This document shows positions 7,787-16,579 of a DNA stretch of 38,302 bases, in pieces. Both the position numbers and the translations under genes were made by a program. A model generated the notes under the pieces. That model was not told the origin of the DNA, searched no databases, and saw nothing but the letters and a program-made list of their open reading frames with translations. Source of the stretch: Pseudomonadota bacterium. GTDB lineage: Bacteria; Pseudomonadota; Gammaproteobacteria; Steroidobacterales; Steroidobacteraceae. Numbering within the stretch: the stretch's first letter is position 1; each line of letters begins with the position of its first letter. Where the stretch lies: positions 1-38,302 of the forward strand of contig CANGFV010000005.1 in the NCBI GenBank assembly GCA_947453225.1, read 5' to 3'.

Positions 7787-10477
7787 TTAGGCGGCTGACT
7801 TCTGATCAAGCTCGCTGATCAGTCGCTCACGTAACTGATCCTTGATGGATTCATTTAGTGGCTTGCCTTGTTGATCGGTGAGGTAAAACACGTCTTCAGC
7901 GCGTTCGCCTACCGTTGAAATTTTAGCGTCATGTACCAATACATTTGCTTGTAACAATGCGCGCCCGATTCGTGACAGCAAACCCGGTCGGTCACCAGCA
8001 ATCAGTTCCATGATGGTGCGATTATTGATCGTATCTTCACTGAAATTTAATTGCGTGTTGGTGGTAAAGAGTCTGACTTGACGGTTGGCACGACGCGTCA
8101 CGGTTAATGAATAGCCATCAGGTCCAGCCAAAATACAACTGAGTTCCTTTTCAATCTCGATAATACGATTTCTATCGCTCAACTCCTTGTTGTTTTCCTC
8201 TAACACCGTATAGGTGTCGAGCGAATGGCCGTCATGAGTTTGAATAATTCGGGCATCGACAATATTCAGACCCATTTGATCGAGCAGTGCCGTGGTCTTG
8301 GCAAAGCTATTTTGTGGTCTGGGCGTGTACGCCAGTACGGTCGTGCCGCCGCGTCCCGTGATCTGTCGGATGCGCACTAAAGGAACATCATCATCTTTGG
8401 TGCGTCGTGCTAATAGCTCTGCATGCCACGCAATTTCATTGGCATGGAAACGGATGAAGTAAACATCTGGGAATCGTTCCCACAATGAATTGATAAGTGA
8501 AGATTCAATTCCAGTACCAACTAGCAGTTCTCTGGTTTTTGATTTGTTTTCTTCAATGAGTTCTTCTTTATCAATGAGGTTTTCTGGGCCGCGCCGCAGC
8601 GCCTTCTTAACGGTCTCATAAAATTCATTGAACAACGATGCCTTCCAGTTGTTCCACATTTTAGGATTGGTCCCGCGTACATCGGAGACCGTCAATACGT
8701 ATAGATAATCTAAGTGAGTTTGATCGCCCACCAGTTCAGCAAATTCATGAATTACTTGTGGATCGCTTATGTCTTTTTTCTGTGCGGTCATGGAGAAAAT
8801 CAAATGATTACGCACCAACCAAGCCACTAAGCGCGCGTCATAACGCGACATGCCTTGTTCAAGGCAGAAGGTTTCAGAATCTACCGAGCCAAGCTCGCTG
8901 TGATCACCGCCGCGACCTTTAGCAATGTCATGAAATAGCGCACTTAAGTAAGCCACTTCAGGCTTGGGTAACGCTTGCATCACTTGCGAGATTGCTGGCA
9001 ATTCATGATCGAATTTCGGCATCGCCAATCGCCGTAAGTTGCTCAGTACGAATAGAGTGTGTGCGTCCACGGTATATACATGGAAGAGGTCATACTGCAT
9101 GCGGCCAACCACTCGGCCAAAAGCTGGAATATAGCGACCGAGCACGCCATAAGCATTCATACGGCGTAGTTCATGAGTCACGCCCACAGGCGCAAGCAAT
9201 ATTTCCATGAACAGTCTGTGATTGCGCGGTTGTTGACGGAATTCATCATCAATCATCCACAAATCACGAGTGATTTGACGAATGGTCGGCGCACTGACGC
9301 CACGCAATTCAGGGTGCTGTTGAAGAATGACAAAGATTTCTAACAGAGAAGAGGGATTGCGCTCAAAGACATCTTCGTGGGTCGTTTCTAGATAGCCATT
9401 ATGAATTTGAAAGCGCGGATTGACCGGAATAGGCGCCACATCTTTATTGGACAGAATAGCTTCGCTAAACAGTTGCAGTAGCATTTCATTAAGCAGGCTA
9501 ATCTCCATGGCGTTGCGGTAATAGCGCTGCATGAATTGTTCAACTGCTAGCGTATAAGTTGCGTCCTCATAGCCAAACATTTGCGCCAGTTTGATTTGGT
9601 AATCAAACAAAATACGATCTTCACGTCGGCCAGTAAGTAAATGCAGCGCAAAGCGCACGCGCCATAAAAAGGCTTGCGCCGCTTTGAGCTTGCGTAGCTC
9701 ACCGCGGGTTAAAAAGTTGTGTTTGACCAGTTCATCTAATGAGTCTGCGCCAAAGTGTCGTTTGGCGACCCAGCCGATAGTTTGAATATCGCGCAGGCCG
9801 CCGGGGCTGGACTTCACATTGGGTTCTAGGTTGTAGGCGGTGTCGTGAAAGCGATGATGTCTTGCGGTTTGCTCAGCCACCTTGGCTTCGAAAAATGCTT
9901 TTGTCGGCCACACTTTTTCTGGGCCGAGCGCGCGACGCATGGCCTCCAGCAAACCTTCTGGGCCTGTCAGTAGCCGTGATTCGATAAGTGTTGTGGCGAC
10001 GCTGACATCAGCTGCGCTCTCGCGCTGACAGTCATCAATGGTGCGAACGCTATGGCCTACTTCTAGGCCTATGTCCCACATGAAGGCTAAGAATTTCTCT
10101 AGCTTCGCTTGCCAAGAGCTGTCTTCACTTTTGGGTAGCAAAATCATGACATCAATGTCAGAGCAAAGATTTAACTCGCCGCGCCCATAGCCGCCCACCG
10201 CAATCAACGCTAATTCTTTGTGGTGTTTACCGACTTGCAGATGCCAGGCCGTACGTAGCAGTACATCAACTAATCTTGCGCGGTCGCGTACAATCACTTC
10301 CACCGATTCTTCATCTTTGAATCGCTGTTTGAGTCGATTGTCACCTTCGCTGAGTATTGAGCGGAATGCGGCAACAGAATGGCCTTCTGTAGTTAATTGT
10401 GTGTCGATCGAATTCAGATATTCCCAAGCGGGATCCTGAATCGTGATCTTTCGAGCTTCAGAGGTCAGATCTTGCAT
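7787..10477 (-). CDS. glnD: Bifunctional PII uridylyltransferase/UMP-removing enzyme GlnD
   Basis: Senses glutamine and uridylylates or deuridylylates PII proteins, setting nitrogen metabolism. At 896 residues it is full length. Domains in order: nucleotidyltransferase with GGYGRGELNLCSDIDV (95-110; metal-binding Asp 108 and 110), the central helical region with NLEPNVKSSPGGLRDIQ, an HD hydrolase domain (LFHDIAKGRGGDHSELG, His-Asp at 516-517), and two C-terminal ACT domains (about 714-790 and 823-890, the second starting TIMELIAGDRPGLLSRIG). No strong ribosome site is visible before ATG 10477. It follows map by about 105 bp, and this gap shows nothing I could assign. Confidence 0.97.
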   Translation of the reverse strand: MQDLTSEARKITIQDPAWEYLNSIDTQLTTEGHSVAAFRSILSEGDNRLKQRFKDEESVEVIVRDRARLVDVLLRTAWHLQVGKHHKELALIAVGGYGRGELNLCSDIDVMILLPKSEDSSWQAKLEKFLAFMWDIGLEVGHSVRTIDDCQRESAADVSVATTLIESRLLTGPEGLLEAMRRALGPEKVWPTKAFFEAKVAEQTARHHRFHDTAYNLEPNVKSSPGGLRDIQTIGWVAKRHFGADSLDELVKHNFLTRGELRKLKAAQAFLWRVRFALHLLTGRREDRILFDYQIKLAQMFGYEDATYTLAVEQFMQRYYRNAMEISLLNEMLLQLFSEAILSNKDVAPIPVNPRFQIHNGYLETTHEDVFERNPSSLLEIFVILQQHPELRGVSAPTIRQITRDLWMIDDEFRQQPRNHRLFMEILLAPVGVTHELRRMNAYGVLGRYIPAFGRVVGRMQYDLFHVYTVDAHTLFVLSNLRRLAMPKFDHELPAISQVMQALPKPEVAYLSALFHDIAKGRGGDHSELGSVDSETFCLEQGMSRYDARLVAWLVRNHLIFSMTAQKKDISDPQVIHEFAELVGDQTHLDYLYVLTVSDVRGTNPKMWNNWKASLFNEFYETVKKALRRGPENLIDKEELIEENKSKTRELLVGTGIESSLINSLWERFPDVYFIRFHANEIAWHAELLARRTKDDDVPLVRIRQITGRGGTTVLAYTPRPQNSFAKTTALLDQMGLNIVDARIIQTHDGHSLDTYTVLEENNKELSDRNRIIEIEKELSCILAGPDGYSLTVTRRANRQVRLFTTNTQLNFSEDTINNRTIMELIAGDRPGLLSRIGRALLQANVLVHDAKISTVGERAEDVFYLTDQQGKPLNESIKDQLRERLISELDQKSAA

Positions 10478-10582
10478 ATCAAATTAGCAACAGGTCAGGC
10501 GGGGCGTGCGGGTATCAAACAGCGCTCATGATGCCACAGGTGGGCAAGCAACGATGCTGTCTGTGTATTGTGGTGAATTACT

Positions 10583-11365
10583 TTATTGAGGTGGGCCGTG
10601 TTCGCGTTCTTTCGCCCCTAAAGTGAGCACTTCATAGCCAGTATCGGTGACTAGCACGGTATGCTCCCACTGAGCAGACAGCGAATGATCTTTGGTGATG
10701 ACAGTCCAACCATCAGGCAGCAGACGGACATGACGTTTGCCCACATTTACCATGGGTTCTACGGTGATGGTCATGCCGGCTTGTAACTGCATGCCCGTGC
10801 CGGGGCTGCCATAGTGCAGTATCTGTGGATCTTCATGGAAGGTCTTGCCAATGCCGTGGCCGCAGTATTCGCGCACGACAGAGTAGTGCTCTGCTTCAAC
10901 ATATTTCTGAATAACTGCACCAATATCACCCAAATGTACGCCATGACGGAGTTGTTTGATGCCCAGCCACATGGCGCGGTAGGTTACATCGATGAGGCGT
11001 TCGGTGGAGGGCGCGATCGCGCCGACAGCAAATGTTCGGCTGGCGTCACCGTGCCAGCCATCGGTAATGGGGGTGACATCGACATTCACGATGTCGCCGG
11101 CTTTCAGTTTTTTGTCGCTGGGAATGCCGTGGCAGACCACATGGTTGACTGAGGTACAGATCGAGCGGGGGAAGCCGCGGTAATTCAGCGGCGCCGGAAT
11201 GGTTTTCTGCACCTGCACCATATGGTCATGACACAACTGGTTTAGCTCGTCTGTAGTAATGCCAGGTTGGACATAAGGTTCAATAAAATCAAGGAGATCC
11301 GCGGCCATTCGACCGGCGCGGCGCATGGCATCCTGTTCAGCAGGGGTTTTGATTGTAAATTTCAT
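10583..11365 (-). CDS. map: Methionine aminopeptidase, type I
   Basis: Removes the initiator methionine from new proteins. The start at 11365 (MKFTIKTPAEQDAMRRAG) is chosen because it gives 260 residues, the usual type I length; an upstream start at 11497 would add 44 residues with no family resemblance and would run across the likely rpsB promoter. All five metal ligands are present: Asp 96, Asp 107, His 170, Glu 203 and Glu 234, in the contexts NVDVTPITDGWHGDAS, EYCGHGIG, TVEPMVNVG and QWEHTVLV. The gene diverges from rpsB and heads the map-glnD-dapC-dapD direction. Confidence 0.96.
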   Translation of the reverse strand: MKFTIKTPAEQDAMRRAGRMAADLLDFIEPYVQPGITTDELNQLCHDHMVQVQKTIPAPLNYRGFPRSICTSVNHVVCHGIPSDKKLKAGDIVNVDVTPITDGWHGDASRTFAVGAIAPSTERLIDVTYRAMWLGIKQLRHGVHLGDIGAVIQKYVEAEHYSVVREYCGHGIGKTFHEDPQILHYGSPGTGMQLQAGMTITVEPMVNVGKRHVRLLPDGWTVITKDHSLSAQWEHTVLVTDTGYEVLTLGAKEREHGPPQ

Positions 11366-11414
11366 GGTGGTCAGTGCTGGCCGCTGGGGCGGGGCCAAGT
11401 CCGGCTGCTGAATC

Positions 11415-11432
11415 TGTACAAACTTTTGTACA
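11415..11432. promoter_or_regulatory. Palindrome between map and rpsB
   Basis: TGTACAAA CT TTTGTACA is a perfect 8+8 inverted repeat with a 2-bp centre. It lies about 50 bp upstream of map and just upstream of the likely rpsB promoter. Its symmetry and place suggest a protein-binding operator for the divergent pair; the protein is unknown. Confidence 0.4.
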
Positions 11433-11439
11433 CAAACAT

Positions 11440-11468
11440 TTGGTTGAAAAGGGAACTCATGGTATAAA
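11440..11468 (+). promoter_or_regulatory. Likely rpsB promoter, extended -10
   Basis: TATAAA at 11463-11468 is preceded by TGG (11460-11462), forming an extended -10. A weak -35 (TTGGTT, 11440-11445) lies 17 bp upstream. Transcription would begin near 11475, giving a leader of about 160 nt before rpsB. Confidence 0.5.
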
Positions 11469-11534
11469 GCGCACGCTTTTTTATCAATCAAAACCACACA
11501 CGTACCGACACTGACGGCTGGGTGCTTGGGAAGA

Positions 11535-11613
11535 CAGTAATAAATCCATTTTTATGAATGGAAATTACTGGATTTTCGGGTTGTCGTCAGGGGTGCGTGG
11601 CGGCTTAACCCCT
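11535..11613 (+). promoter_or_regulatory. Structured rpsB leader, possible S2 autoregulatory RNA
   Basis: Two hairpins precede the rpsB start. The first pairs CAGTAAT (11535-11541) with ATTACTG (11564-11570), with an inner CCATT/AATGG stem (11546-11550 and 11557-11561). The second pairs AGGGGT (11589-11594) with ACCCCT (11608-11613), ending eight bases before the GGAG at 11621-11624. S2 is known to repress its own messenger in other proteobacteria, so a translational operator is plausible here. Resemblance to a described leader motif was not tested. Confidence 0.45.
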
Positions 11614-11632
11614 ACAATTCGGAGAAGTTAGT

Positions 11633-12496
11633 ATGTCCAGCGTGTCAATGCGACAGATGTTGGAAGCGGGTGTTCATTTCGGACATCAAACCCGTTTCTG
11701 GAATCCCAAGATGGCTCCCTATATTTTTGGTGAGCGCAATCGAATTCATATCGTTAATCTCGAAAAATCGCTGCCATTGTTCAATACGGCTGCAGATTTT
11801 ATTCGCCATACCGTAACTAACGGCGGCAAGGTATTGTTTGTTGGCACTAAGCGTTCTGCTCGTGAAGCGGTCAAGGCTGAAGCTGAGCGCAGTGGTATGC
11901 CGCATGTCAGTCATCGTTGGTTGGGCGGCATGCTCACCAATTTCAAGACCGTACGTCAGTCCGTCAAGCGTCTGAAAGACCTTGAGGAAATGGTGGCCAA
12001 CGGTACGCTCAGCCACCACAACAAGCGCGAAGGCATTCAGTTACGTCGCGAGTTGGAAAAGCTTCAGCGCAGCCTCGGTGGTATCAAGAATATGGAGTCC
12101 CTGCCTGATGTGTTGTTCGTGATCGATGTGGGTCATGAGCACATCGCTATCCACGAAGCTAAAAAGCTGGGCATTCCAGTTGTAGCCGTTGTGGATACCA
12201 ATTGCTCGCCTGAAGGCGTGGATTACCTCATCCCTGGTAACGACGACGCCATGCGTGCCATTCAGTTGTACGTCACTGGCGTTGCTGATGCCGTGCTTGA
12301 AGGTCGTTCAGCCGCGCCTGTGGTTGCAGTGACTACTCAAGACGAGTTTGTTGAGTTGGACGAAGAGGGTAAGCCAAAAGCAGCTCGTCCTGCCGCTGCC
12401 CCGCGTCGTAAGGCCTCAACTGCTTCAGTACGTAAGAAAGCAGCACCTAAGGTTGCTTTAGCTGATGCCGATGAAGAGTCCGCTGACGAAGCATAA
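11633..12496 (+). CDS. rpsB: 30S ribosomal protein S2
   Basis: Small-subunit ribosomal protein. The family signature region near the start is clear ([22 protein letters not shown]), as are [29 protein letters not shown] and the C-terminal core ([27 protein letters not shown]). At 287 residues it exceeds the roughly 240-residue enterobacterial protein because of an Ala/Lys/Arg-rich tail followed by an acidic end ([10 protein letters not shown]). GGAG at 11621-11624 fixes the ATG. It is first in the long plus-strand unit and is followed by tsf. Confidence 0.98.
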   Translation: MSSVSMRQMLEAGVHFGHQTRFWNPKMAPYIFGERNRIHIVNLEKSLPLFNTAADFIRHTVTNGGKVLFVGTKRSAREAVKAEAERSGMPHVSHRWLGGMLTNFKTVRQSVKRLKDLEEMVANGTLSHHNKREGIQLRRELEKLQRSLGGIKNMESLPDVLFVIDVGHEHIAIHEAKKLGIPVVAVVDTNCSPEGVDYLIPGNDDAMRAIQLYVTGVADAVLEGRSAAPVVAVTTQDEFVELDEEGKPKAARPAAAPRRKASTASVRKKAAPKVALADADEESADEA

Positions 12497-12559
12497 GTTT
12501 GATCAACGGCTCCACGGCTGATGCTCGGGGCTGTTGTTAGTGTGTAATTAACCTTAAGT

Positions 12560-12588
12560 ACCGCCTGACCTGACTTGGTTCAGGCGGT
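12560..12588 (+). other. Strong hairpin in the rpsB-tsf spacer
   Basis: A perfect 9-bp stem, ACCGCCTGA (12560-12568) with TCAGGCGGT (12580-12588), ends 21 bases before the tsf start and just before its ribosome site. No T run follows, so it is more likely an attenuator, RNA-processing site or messenger stabiliser than a full terminator. Confidence 0.5.
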
Positions 12589-12609
12589 CATCGTTTGGAG
12601 AGAAAGCTA

Positions 12610-13500
12610 ATGTCTGTAACCGCTGAAGCTGTAAAGATTCTGCGTGAGCGCACCGGCGCCGGCATGATGGAGTGTAAAAAAGCATTGGTTGAAACTGGTG
12701 GTGATCTCGACGCCGCCGCAGAATTAATGCGTAAGTCTGGATTAACTAAGGCGGATAAGAAGGCTGGTCGTATTGCTGCCGAAGGCGTGGTGGTCGTTGA
12801 GCGTAGCGCCGACGGTAAGGTCGCGGTGCTGGTTGAAGTCAACTGCGAAACTGATTTCGTGGCTCGTGAGCAGGACTTCCAAAGTTTTGCCGCTAATGCC
12901 GGCAAGCTTGCGCTAGCCGGTCGTATCACTGACGTGGAAGCCTTGTCAGCAGCCAAGTTGGCCGATGGCAGCACGCTTGATGAAACTCGTCGTGCGTTGA
13001 TCGCCAAGATTGGCGAAAACATCACCGTGCGCCGTATTGGATTAATTGAGGCGCCAGCCGTTGTGGGTACCTACCTGCATGGTTCACGTATCGGTGCTTT
13101 GGTTGCCCTGAAGTCGGGTGATGAGTCGGTCGCTAAGGACGTGGCGATGCATGTGGCGGCAATTAATCCTGCTCACCTGTCAATCAATGATGTACCGGCT
13201 GACGTTGTGGCTAAAGAAAAGGCCATTCAGTTGGAAATGATCAAGGCCGATCCAAAGAATGCGGGCAAGCCAGAGGACATGCTGGTCAAAATCATCGACG
13301 GTAAGCTTCGTAAGTGGGTAGGTGAAATCACTCTGCTCGGCCAGCCGTTCGTTAAAGATGACAAGCAGACCGTTGAACAGTATTTGAAGCAATCAAAAGC
13401 TGACATTGCCTCGTTCTTGCGCTTTGAAGTGGGTGCGGGCATCGAGAAAAAGCAGGAAGATTTTGCTGCCGAAGTGATGAAGCAGGCCTTTGGTGGTTAA
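12610..13500 (+). CDS. tsf: Elongation factor Ts
   Basis: Guanine nucleotide exchange factor for EF-Tu. ATG 12610 (MSVTAEAVKILRERTGAGMM) is chosen over an in-frame codon five positions upstream because it follows GGAG at 12597-12600 and matches the family N-terminus. The 296-residue protein has the UBA-like N-terminal domain (MECKKALVETGGDLDAAAEL), then KADKKAGRIAAEG and the EF-Tu contact region VEVNCETDFVAREQDF. The C-terminal LRFEVGAGIEKK is also typical. It is followed by a strong terminator. Confidence 0.98.
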   Translation: MSVTAEAVKILRERTGAGMMECKKALVETGGDLDAAAELMRKSGLTKADKKAGRIAAEGVVVVERSADGKVAVLVEVNCETDFVAREQDFQSFAANAGKLALAGRITDVEALSAAKLADGSTLDETRRALIAKIGENITVRRIGLIEAPAVVGTYLHGSRIGALVALKSGDESVAKDVAMHVAAINPAHLSINDVPADVVAKEKAIQLEMIKADPKNAGKPEDMLVKIIDGKLRKWVGEITLLGQPFVKDDKQTVEQYLKQSKADIASFLRFEVGAGIEKKQEDFAAEVMKQAFGG

Positions 13501-13535
13501 ACCTTGGCGCCTTATTAGTAAGATGTATTGAGTGT

Positions 13536-13563
13536 AAACCCCGCCTAGTGCGGGGTTTTTTTT
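13536..13563 (+). terminator. Intrinsic terminator after tsf
   Basis: AAACCCCGC (13536-13544) pairs with GCGGGGTTT (13550-13558) around a 5-nt loop, with a run of eight T at 13556-13563. This is a textbook Rho-independent terminator and separates rpsB-tsf from the pyrH unit. Confidence 0.9.
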
Positions 13564-13620
13564 AATAAATTACGGGAAGTTAAACTCAAAGGCTTCGGTA
13601 CAGGATAAACTCTAACTATT

Positions 13621-14397
13621 ATGACTAATAGCAACCCAAACACAGGTACCGGTGATACCCAGTCTGTGGGTACTGCCAAAAATGGTAACGGCAAGTTATC
13701 GCGTATTTTGCTGAAGTTATCTGGCGAAGCGCTGATGGGTGACGGCGACTACGGCATCGATCCGGGGATGCTCAAACGCATTGCTAAGGAAATTCGCGAG
13801 GTCAGTCACCTCGGCGTGCAGGTGGCCGTGGTGATCGGTGGCGGGAATATTTTCCGCGGCGCAGGTTTGGCGCGCGCCGGCATGGATCGTGTCACCGGTG
13901 ATCACATGGGTATGCTCGCTACGGTAATTAACTCACTGGCGATGCAGGATGCGCTGGAGTCTTTAGGTTGCCATGTGCGAGTAATGTCTGCGGTGCGCAT
14001 CAATGAAGTTTGTGAAGAATACATTCGCCGTCGTGCAGTGCGGCATCTAGAAAAAAATCGCATTACGATTTTTGCAGCGGGCACCGGCAATCCATTCTTT
14101 ACTACTGACTCGGCTGCTAGTTTGCGTGCCATTGAAATCAATGCCGATTTGCTGCTGAAAGCAACCAAAGTGGATGGCATTTATACGGCTGATCCAAAGA
14201 AAGATCCTACAGCGAAGAAATATGATCATCTCAAGTTCGAGAAAGTATTGACCGATGGTTTAGGTGTGATGGATGCCACGGCCATCGTGATGTGTCGTGA
14301 AAATAATTTACCTCTTCGTGTGTTTGATTTGACTGTGCCTGGTGAATTGTTGCGCATTGTGCGTGGCGAAAATGTTGGCACCTTGGTCACTAATTAA
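13621..14397 (+). CDS. pyrH: UMP kinase PyrH
   Basis: Phosphorylates UMP to UDP; bacterial amino-acid-kinase family. Motifs: [14 protein letters not shown] (about 28-41), [18 protein letters not shown], and [16 protein letters not shown] followed by [19 protein letters not shown]. With ATG 13621 the protein has 258 residues, about 20 more than compact homologues, due to an Asn/Gly/Thr-rich N-terminus. No clear ribosome site precedes this ATG; a GTG at 13666 with GGTGAT upstream would remove part of the extension. Upstream, TTAAAC (13580-13585) and GATAAA (13604-13609) form a weak promoter candidate that would give an almost leaderless message. Confidence 0.95.
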   Translation: MTNSNPNTGTGDTQSVGTAKNGNGKLSRILLKLSGEALMGDGDYGIDPGMLKRIAKEIREVSHLGVQVAVVIGGGNIFRGAGLARAGMDRVTGDHMGMLATVINSLAMQDALESLGCHVRVMSAVRINEVCEEYIRRRAVRHLEKNRITIFAAGTGNPFFTTDSAASLRAIEINADLLLKATKVDGIYTADPKKDPTAKKYDHLKFEKVLTDGLGVMDATAIVMCRENNLPLRVFDLTVPGELLRIVRGENVGTLVTN

Positions 14398-14439
14398 TTT
14401 AACCCTCTCTGCTAAAAATAGCTGTAAGACGGAGTGCTT

Positions 14440-14997
14440 ATGATTGAAGATATTAAAAAAGATGCTAACGAGCGCATGCAAAAATGCGTGTTGGCTTTAC
14501 GCAATGAATTGAAAAAATTACGTACAGGTCGTGCGCACCCAAGTTTGGTGGATCATCTTAAAGTAGATTACTACGGCAGTAATACGCCGTTGTCGCAAGT
14601 GGCGCGTATTAATGTTGAAGATGCTCGAACCTTGGTGGTCACGCCCTTCGATAAGGGGATGGTTCAAGTCATTGAAAAAGCCATTATGAAGTCTGACCTT
14701 GGTTTGATGCCTAATACGGCGGGTACTGTAATTCGTATTCCAATGCCGCCACTGACCGAAGAGCGTCGTCGGGATATGACTAAAGTGGTACGTAACGAAG
14801 CAGAAGGTGCACGTGTGGCGGTACGCAATGTGCGTCGTGATGTATTGAATGATGTTAAGGAACTGCTTAAGGAAAAGTTGGTGACGCAGGATGAGGATCA
14901 TCGCGCCCAAGATGAAATTCAAAAGTTGACCGATAAGTACATTGCTGAAATTGAGCAAGTACTGGTTGAAAAAGAAAAAGAAGTCATGCAGGTTTAA
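14440..14997 (+). CDS. frr: Ribosome recycling factor
   Basis: Splits post-termination ribosomes together with EF-G. ATG 14440 is selected because GGAG lies at 14431-14434 and the product is then 185 residues, the standard length ([20 protein letters not shown]). Typical stretches include [20 protein letters not shown], the [14 protein letters not shown] loop, [16 protein letters not shown] and the heptad-rich C-terminal helix ([20 protein letters not shown]). It lies between pyrH and uppS as in most proteobacteria. Confidence 0.98.
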   Translation: MIEDIKKDANERMQKCVLALRNELKKLRTGRAHPSLVDHLKVDYYGSNTPLSQVARINVEDARTLVVTPFDKGMVQVIEKAIMKSDLGLMPNTAGTVIRIPMPPLTEERRRDMTKVVRNEAEGARVAVRNVRRDVLNDVKELLKEKLVTQDEDHRAQDEIQKLTDKYIAEIEQVLVEKEKEVMQV

Positions 14998-15002
14998 GTT
15001 AA

Positions 15003-15782
15003 GTGTCTGACAAGGAAACTTCAGTAAAAGCGCCTCGTCATGTTGCTGTCATCATGGACGGTAATGGACGCTGGGCAAAAAAACGTTTTATGCCACGGGT
15101 GGCTGGTCATCGTGCGGGCGTAAAGTCTGTTCGTGCGGTCATTGAAGGCTGTGCGCAGCGTGGCGTAGAAGCGTTGACCTTGTTTGCTTTCTCTAGCGAG
15201 AATTGGAAACGCCCCGCTGAAGAAGTCAGCAGCTTGATGAATCTCTTTGTGCAAGCGCTTGAGCGTGAAGTTGATACCATGCATCGCAATGGACTGCGTG
15301 TGCGTTTTATCGGTGACCGTAATTTATTAAGTCAGCAGTTGCAGCAGAGTATGGCGCAGGCTGAGCAATTAACGGCGAATAATGCTGGCATGGTGGTGCT
15401 AATTGCAGTGGCCTATGGTGGACGCTGGGATTTGGTACAAGCCACGAAAAAGTTGGCTCAGTTGTGTGTTGCAGGGCATTTAAAGCCTGAACAAATACAA
15501 GAAGACACTATTAGTGATTGCTTGGAACTGAAGGGTGTGCCTGAACCGGATTTATTTATCCGTACCGGTGGTGAGCAGCGTATCAGTAATTTCTTATTGT
15601 GGAACTTGGCATATACGGAGCTGTATTTTACCGACGTGTTGTGGCCTGACTTTGGTGATGATGAGCTGGCTGCGGCGTTTGCCTATTTCAGTCAGCGGCA
15701 ACGACGATTCGGTTTAATTGCTGAGCAGCTTGCAGCAGCAGTTGAGGGTGATACCAAGCCTACAGTGAGTGAGTCGCGCTAA
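15003..15782 (+). CDS. uppS: Undecaprenyl diphosphate synthase (cis-prenyltransferase)
   Basis: Extends farnesyl diphosphate with isopentenyl units to undecaprenyl diphosphate, the lipid carrier for peptidoglycan and O-antigen. The 259-residue sequence carries MDGNGRWAKKR (catalytic Asp about 19), RVAGHRAGV, LTLFAFSSENWKRP, and the C-terminal DLFIRTGGEQRISNFLLWNL with AYTELYFTDVLWPDF. GTG 15003 is five bases after the frr stop; it has only a modest upstream AGGT. Its stop overlaps the cdsA start (TAATG). Confidence 0.97.
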   Translation: MSDKETSVKAPRHVAVIMDGNGRWAKKRFMPRVAGHRAGVKSVRAVIEGCAQRGVEALTLFAFSSENWKRPAEEVSSLMNLFVQALEREVDTMHRNGLRVRFIGDRNLLSQQLQQSMAQAEQLTANNAGMVVLIAVAYGGRWDLVQATKKLAQLCVAGHLKPEQIQEDTISDCLELKGVPEPDLFIRTGGEQRISNFLLWNLAYTELYFTDVLWPDFGDDELAAAFAYFSQRQRRFGLIAEQLAAAVEGDTKPTVSESR

Positions 15783-16579
15783 TGTTAAAACAGCGAATAA
15801 TCACTGCATTGATGATTGGCCTGCCGTTGCTGGGCGTGCTGTTCTTTGCACCGCCTTTATTTACGGTTGGGCTGTTCGCCATGATTGTACTGCTAGGCGC
15901 TTGGGAGTGGTCTGGGCTCCTGGCTCTGCGCAGTAAGTGGTATCGCGGGCTTTATTTGCTGTTGGTATTTATCTGCATGGCTATTGCGTGGCGCTATCTG
16001 CGCGAATCTGATGCTCTGCCATTGTTGCTGCAAGTGGCGTGGTTATGGTGGTTGGCAGTGCTGTTGTGGATTGGCTTCATTCCTGAATGTAAATCCAAAT
16101 TGGCAACCGTGTTGGCGGGTGTATTGACGTTAGTCCCTGCGTGGCTGTCTATTGCAGTATTGGTTTTGTTAAATCCGCAATGGGTACTGTTTGTATTGTT
16201 GCTGGTGATCAGTGTGGATGTGGGTGCTTATCTATGCGGACGGCGCTATGGGCGTAATAAGCTGGCGCCACGCGTCAGTCCTGGTAAGACTTGGGAAGGT
16301 GTATTGGGTGGCGTACTTTCTTCACTGCTGGTGATGCTGCTGGGGGCTTTTTGGTTTGATCAATTTAGTGTTGCATTCTTCATCGTTGGATTATTGACGG
16401 TGGTCGTCTCCATTGTTGGTGATTTAAGTGAAAGTTTGTTCAAGAGACAGGCTGGCTTGAAAGACAGTGGCAACATTTTGCCCGGTCATGGGGGCATCTT
16501 GGATCGAATCGATAGTATTACCGCTGCTGCGCCCGTGTTTCTGTATGGGTTGATGTATCTGGGCGTGTTCGTGACATGA
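15782..16579 (+). CDS. cdsA: Phosphatidate cytidylyltransferase CdsA
   Basis: Integral inner-membrane enzyme making CDP-diacylglycerol from phosphatidate and CTP, the branch point of phospholipid synthesis. The 265-residue protein is mostly hydrophobic, with about seven or eight membrane segments. The family C-terminal signature is present: SVDVGAYLCGRRYGRNKLAP, SPGKTWEGVLGG, and GDLSESLFKRQAGLKDSG followed by LPGHGGILDRIDS. It overlaps uppS by one base and dxr by four (ATGA), indicating coupled translation. Confidence 0.97.
   Translation: MLKQRIITALMIGLPLLGVLFFAPPLFTVGLFAMIVLLGAWEWSGLLALRSKWYRGLYLLLVFICMAIAWRYLRESDALPLLLQVAWLWWLAVLLWIGFIPECKSKLATVLAGVLTLVPAWLSIAVLVLLNPQWVLFVLLLVISVDVGAYLCGRRYGRNKLAPRVSPGKTWEGVLGGVLSSLLVMLLGAFWFDQFSVAFFIVGLLTVVVSIVGDLSESLFKRQAGLKDSGNILPGHGGILDRIDSITAAAPVFLYGLMYLGVFVT

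Noticed and set aside
11366-11497. Upstream start for map adding 44 residues
   Set aside because: The extension has no family similarity and would cover the likely rpsB promoter and the palindrome; the MKFTIKTP start gives normal length.
14518-14958. Long opposite-strand frame inside frr
   Set aside because: Frame shadow of a certain gene; composition is not protein-like and no ribosome site is present.
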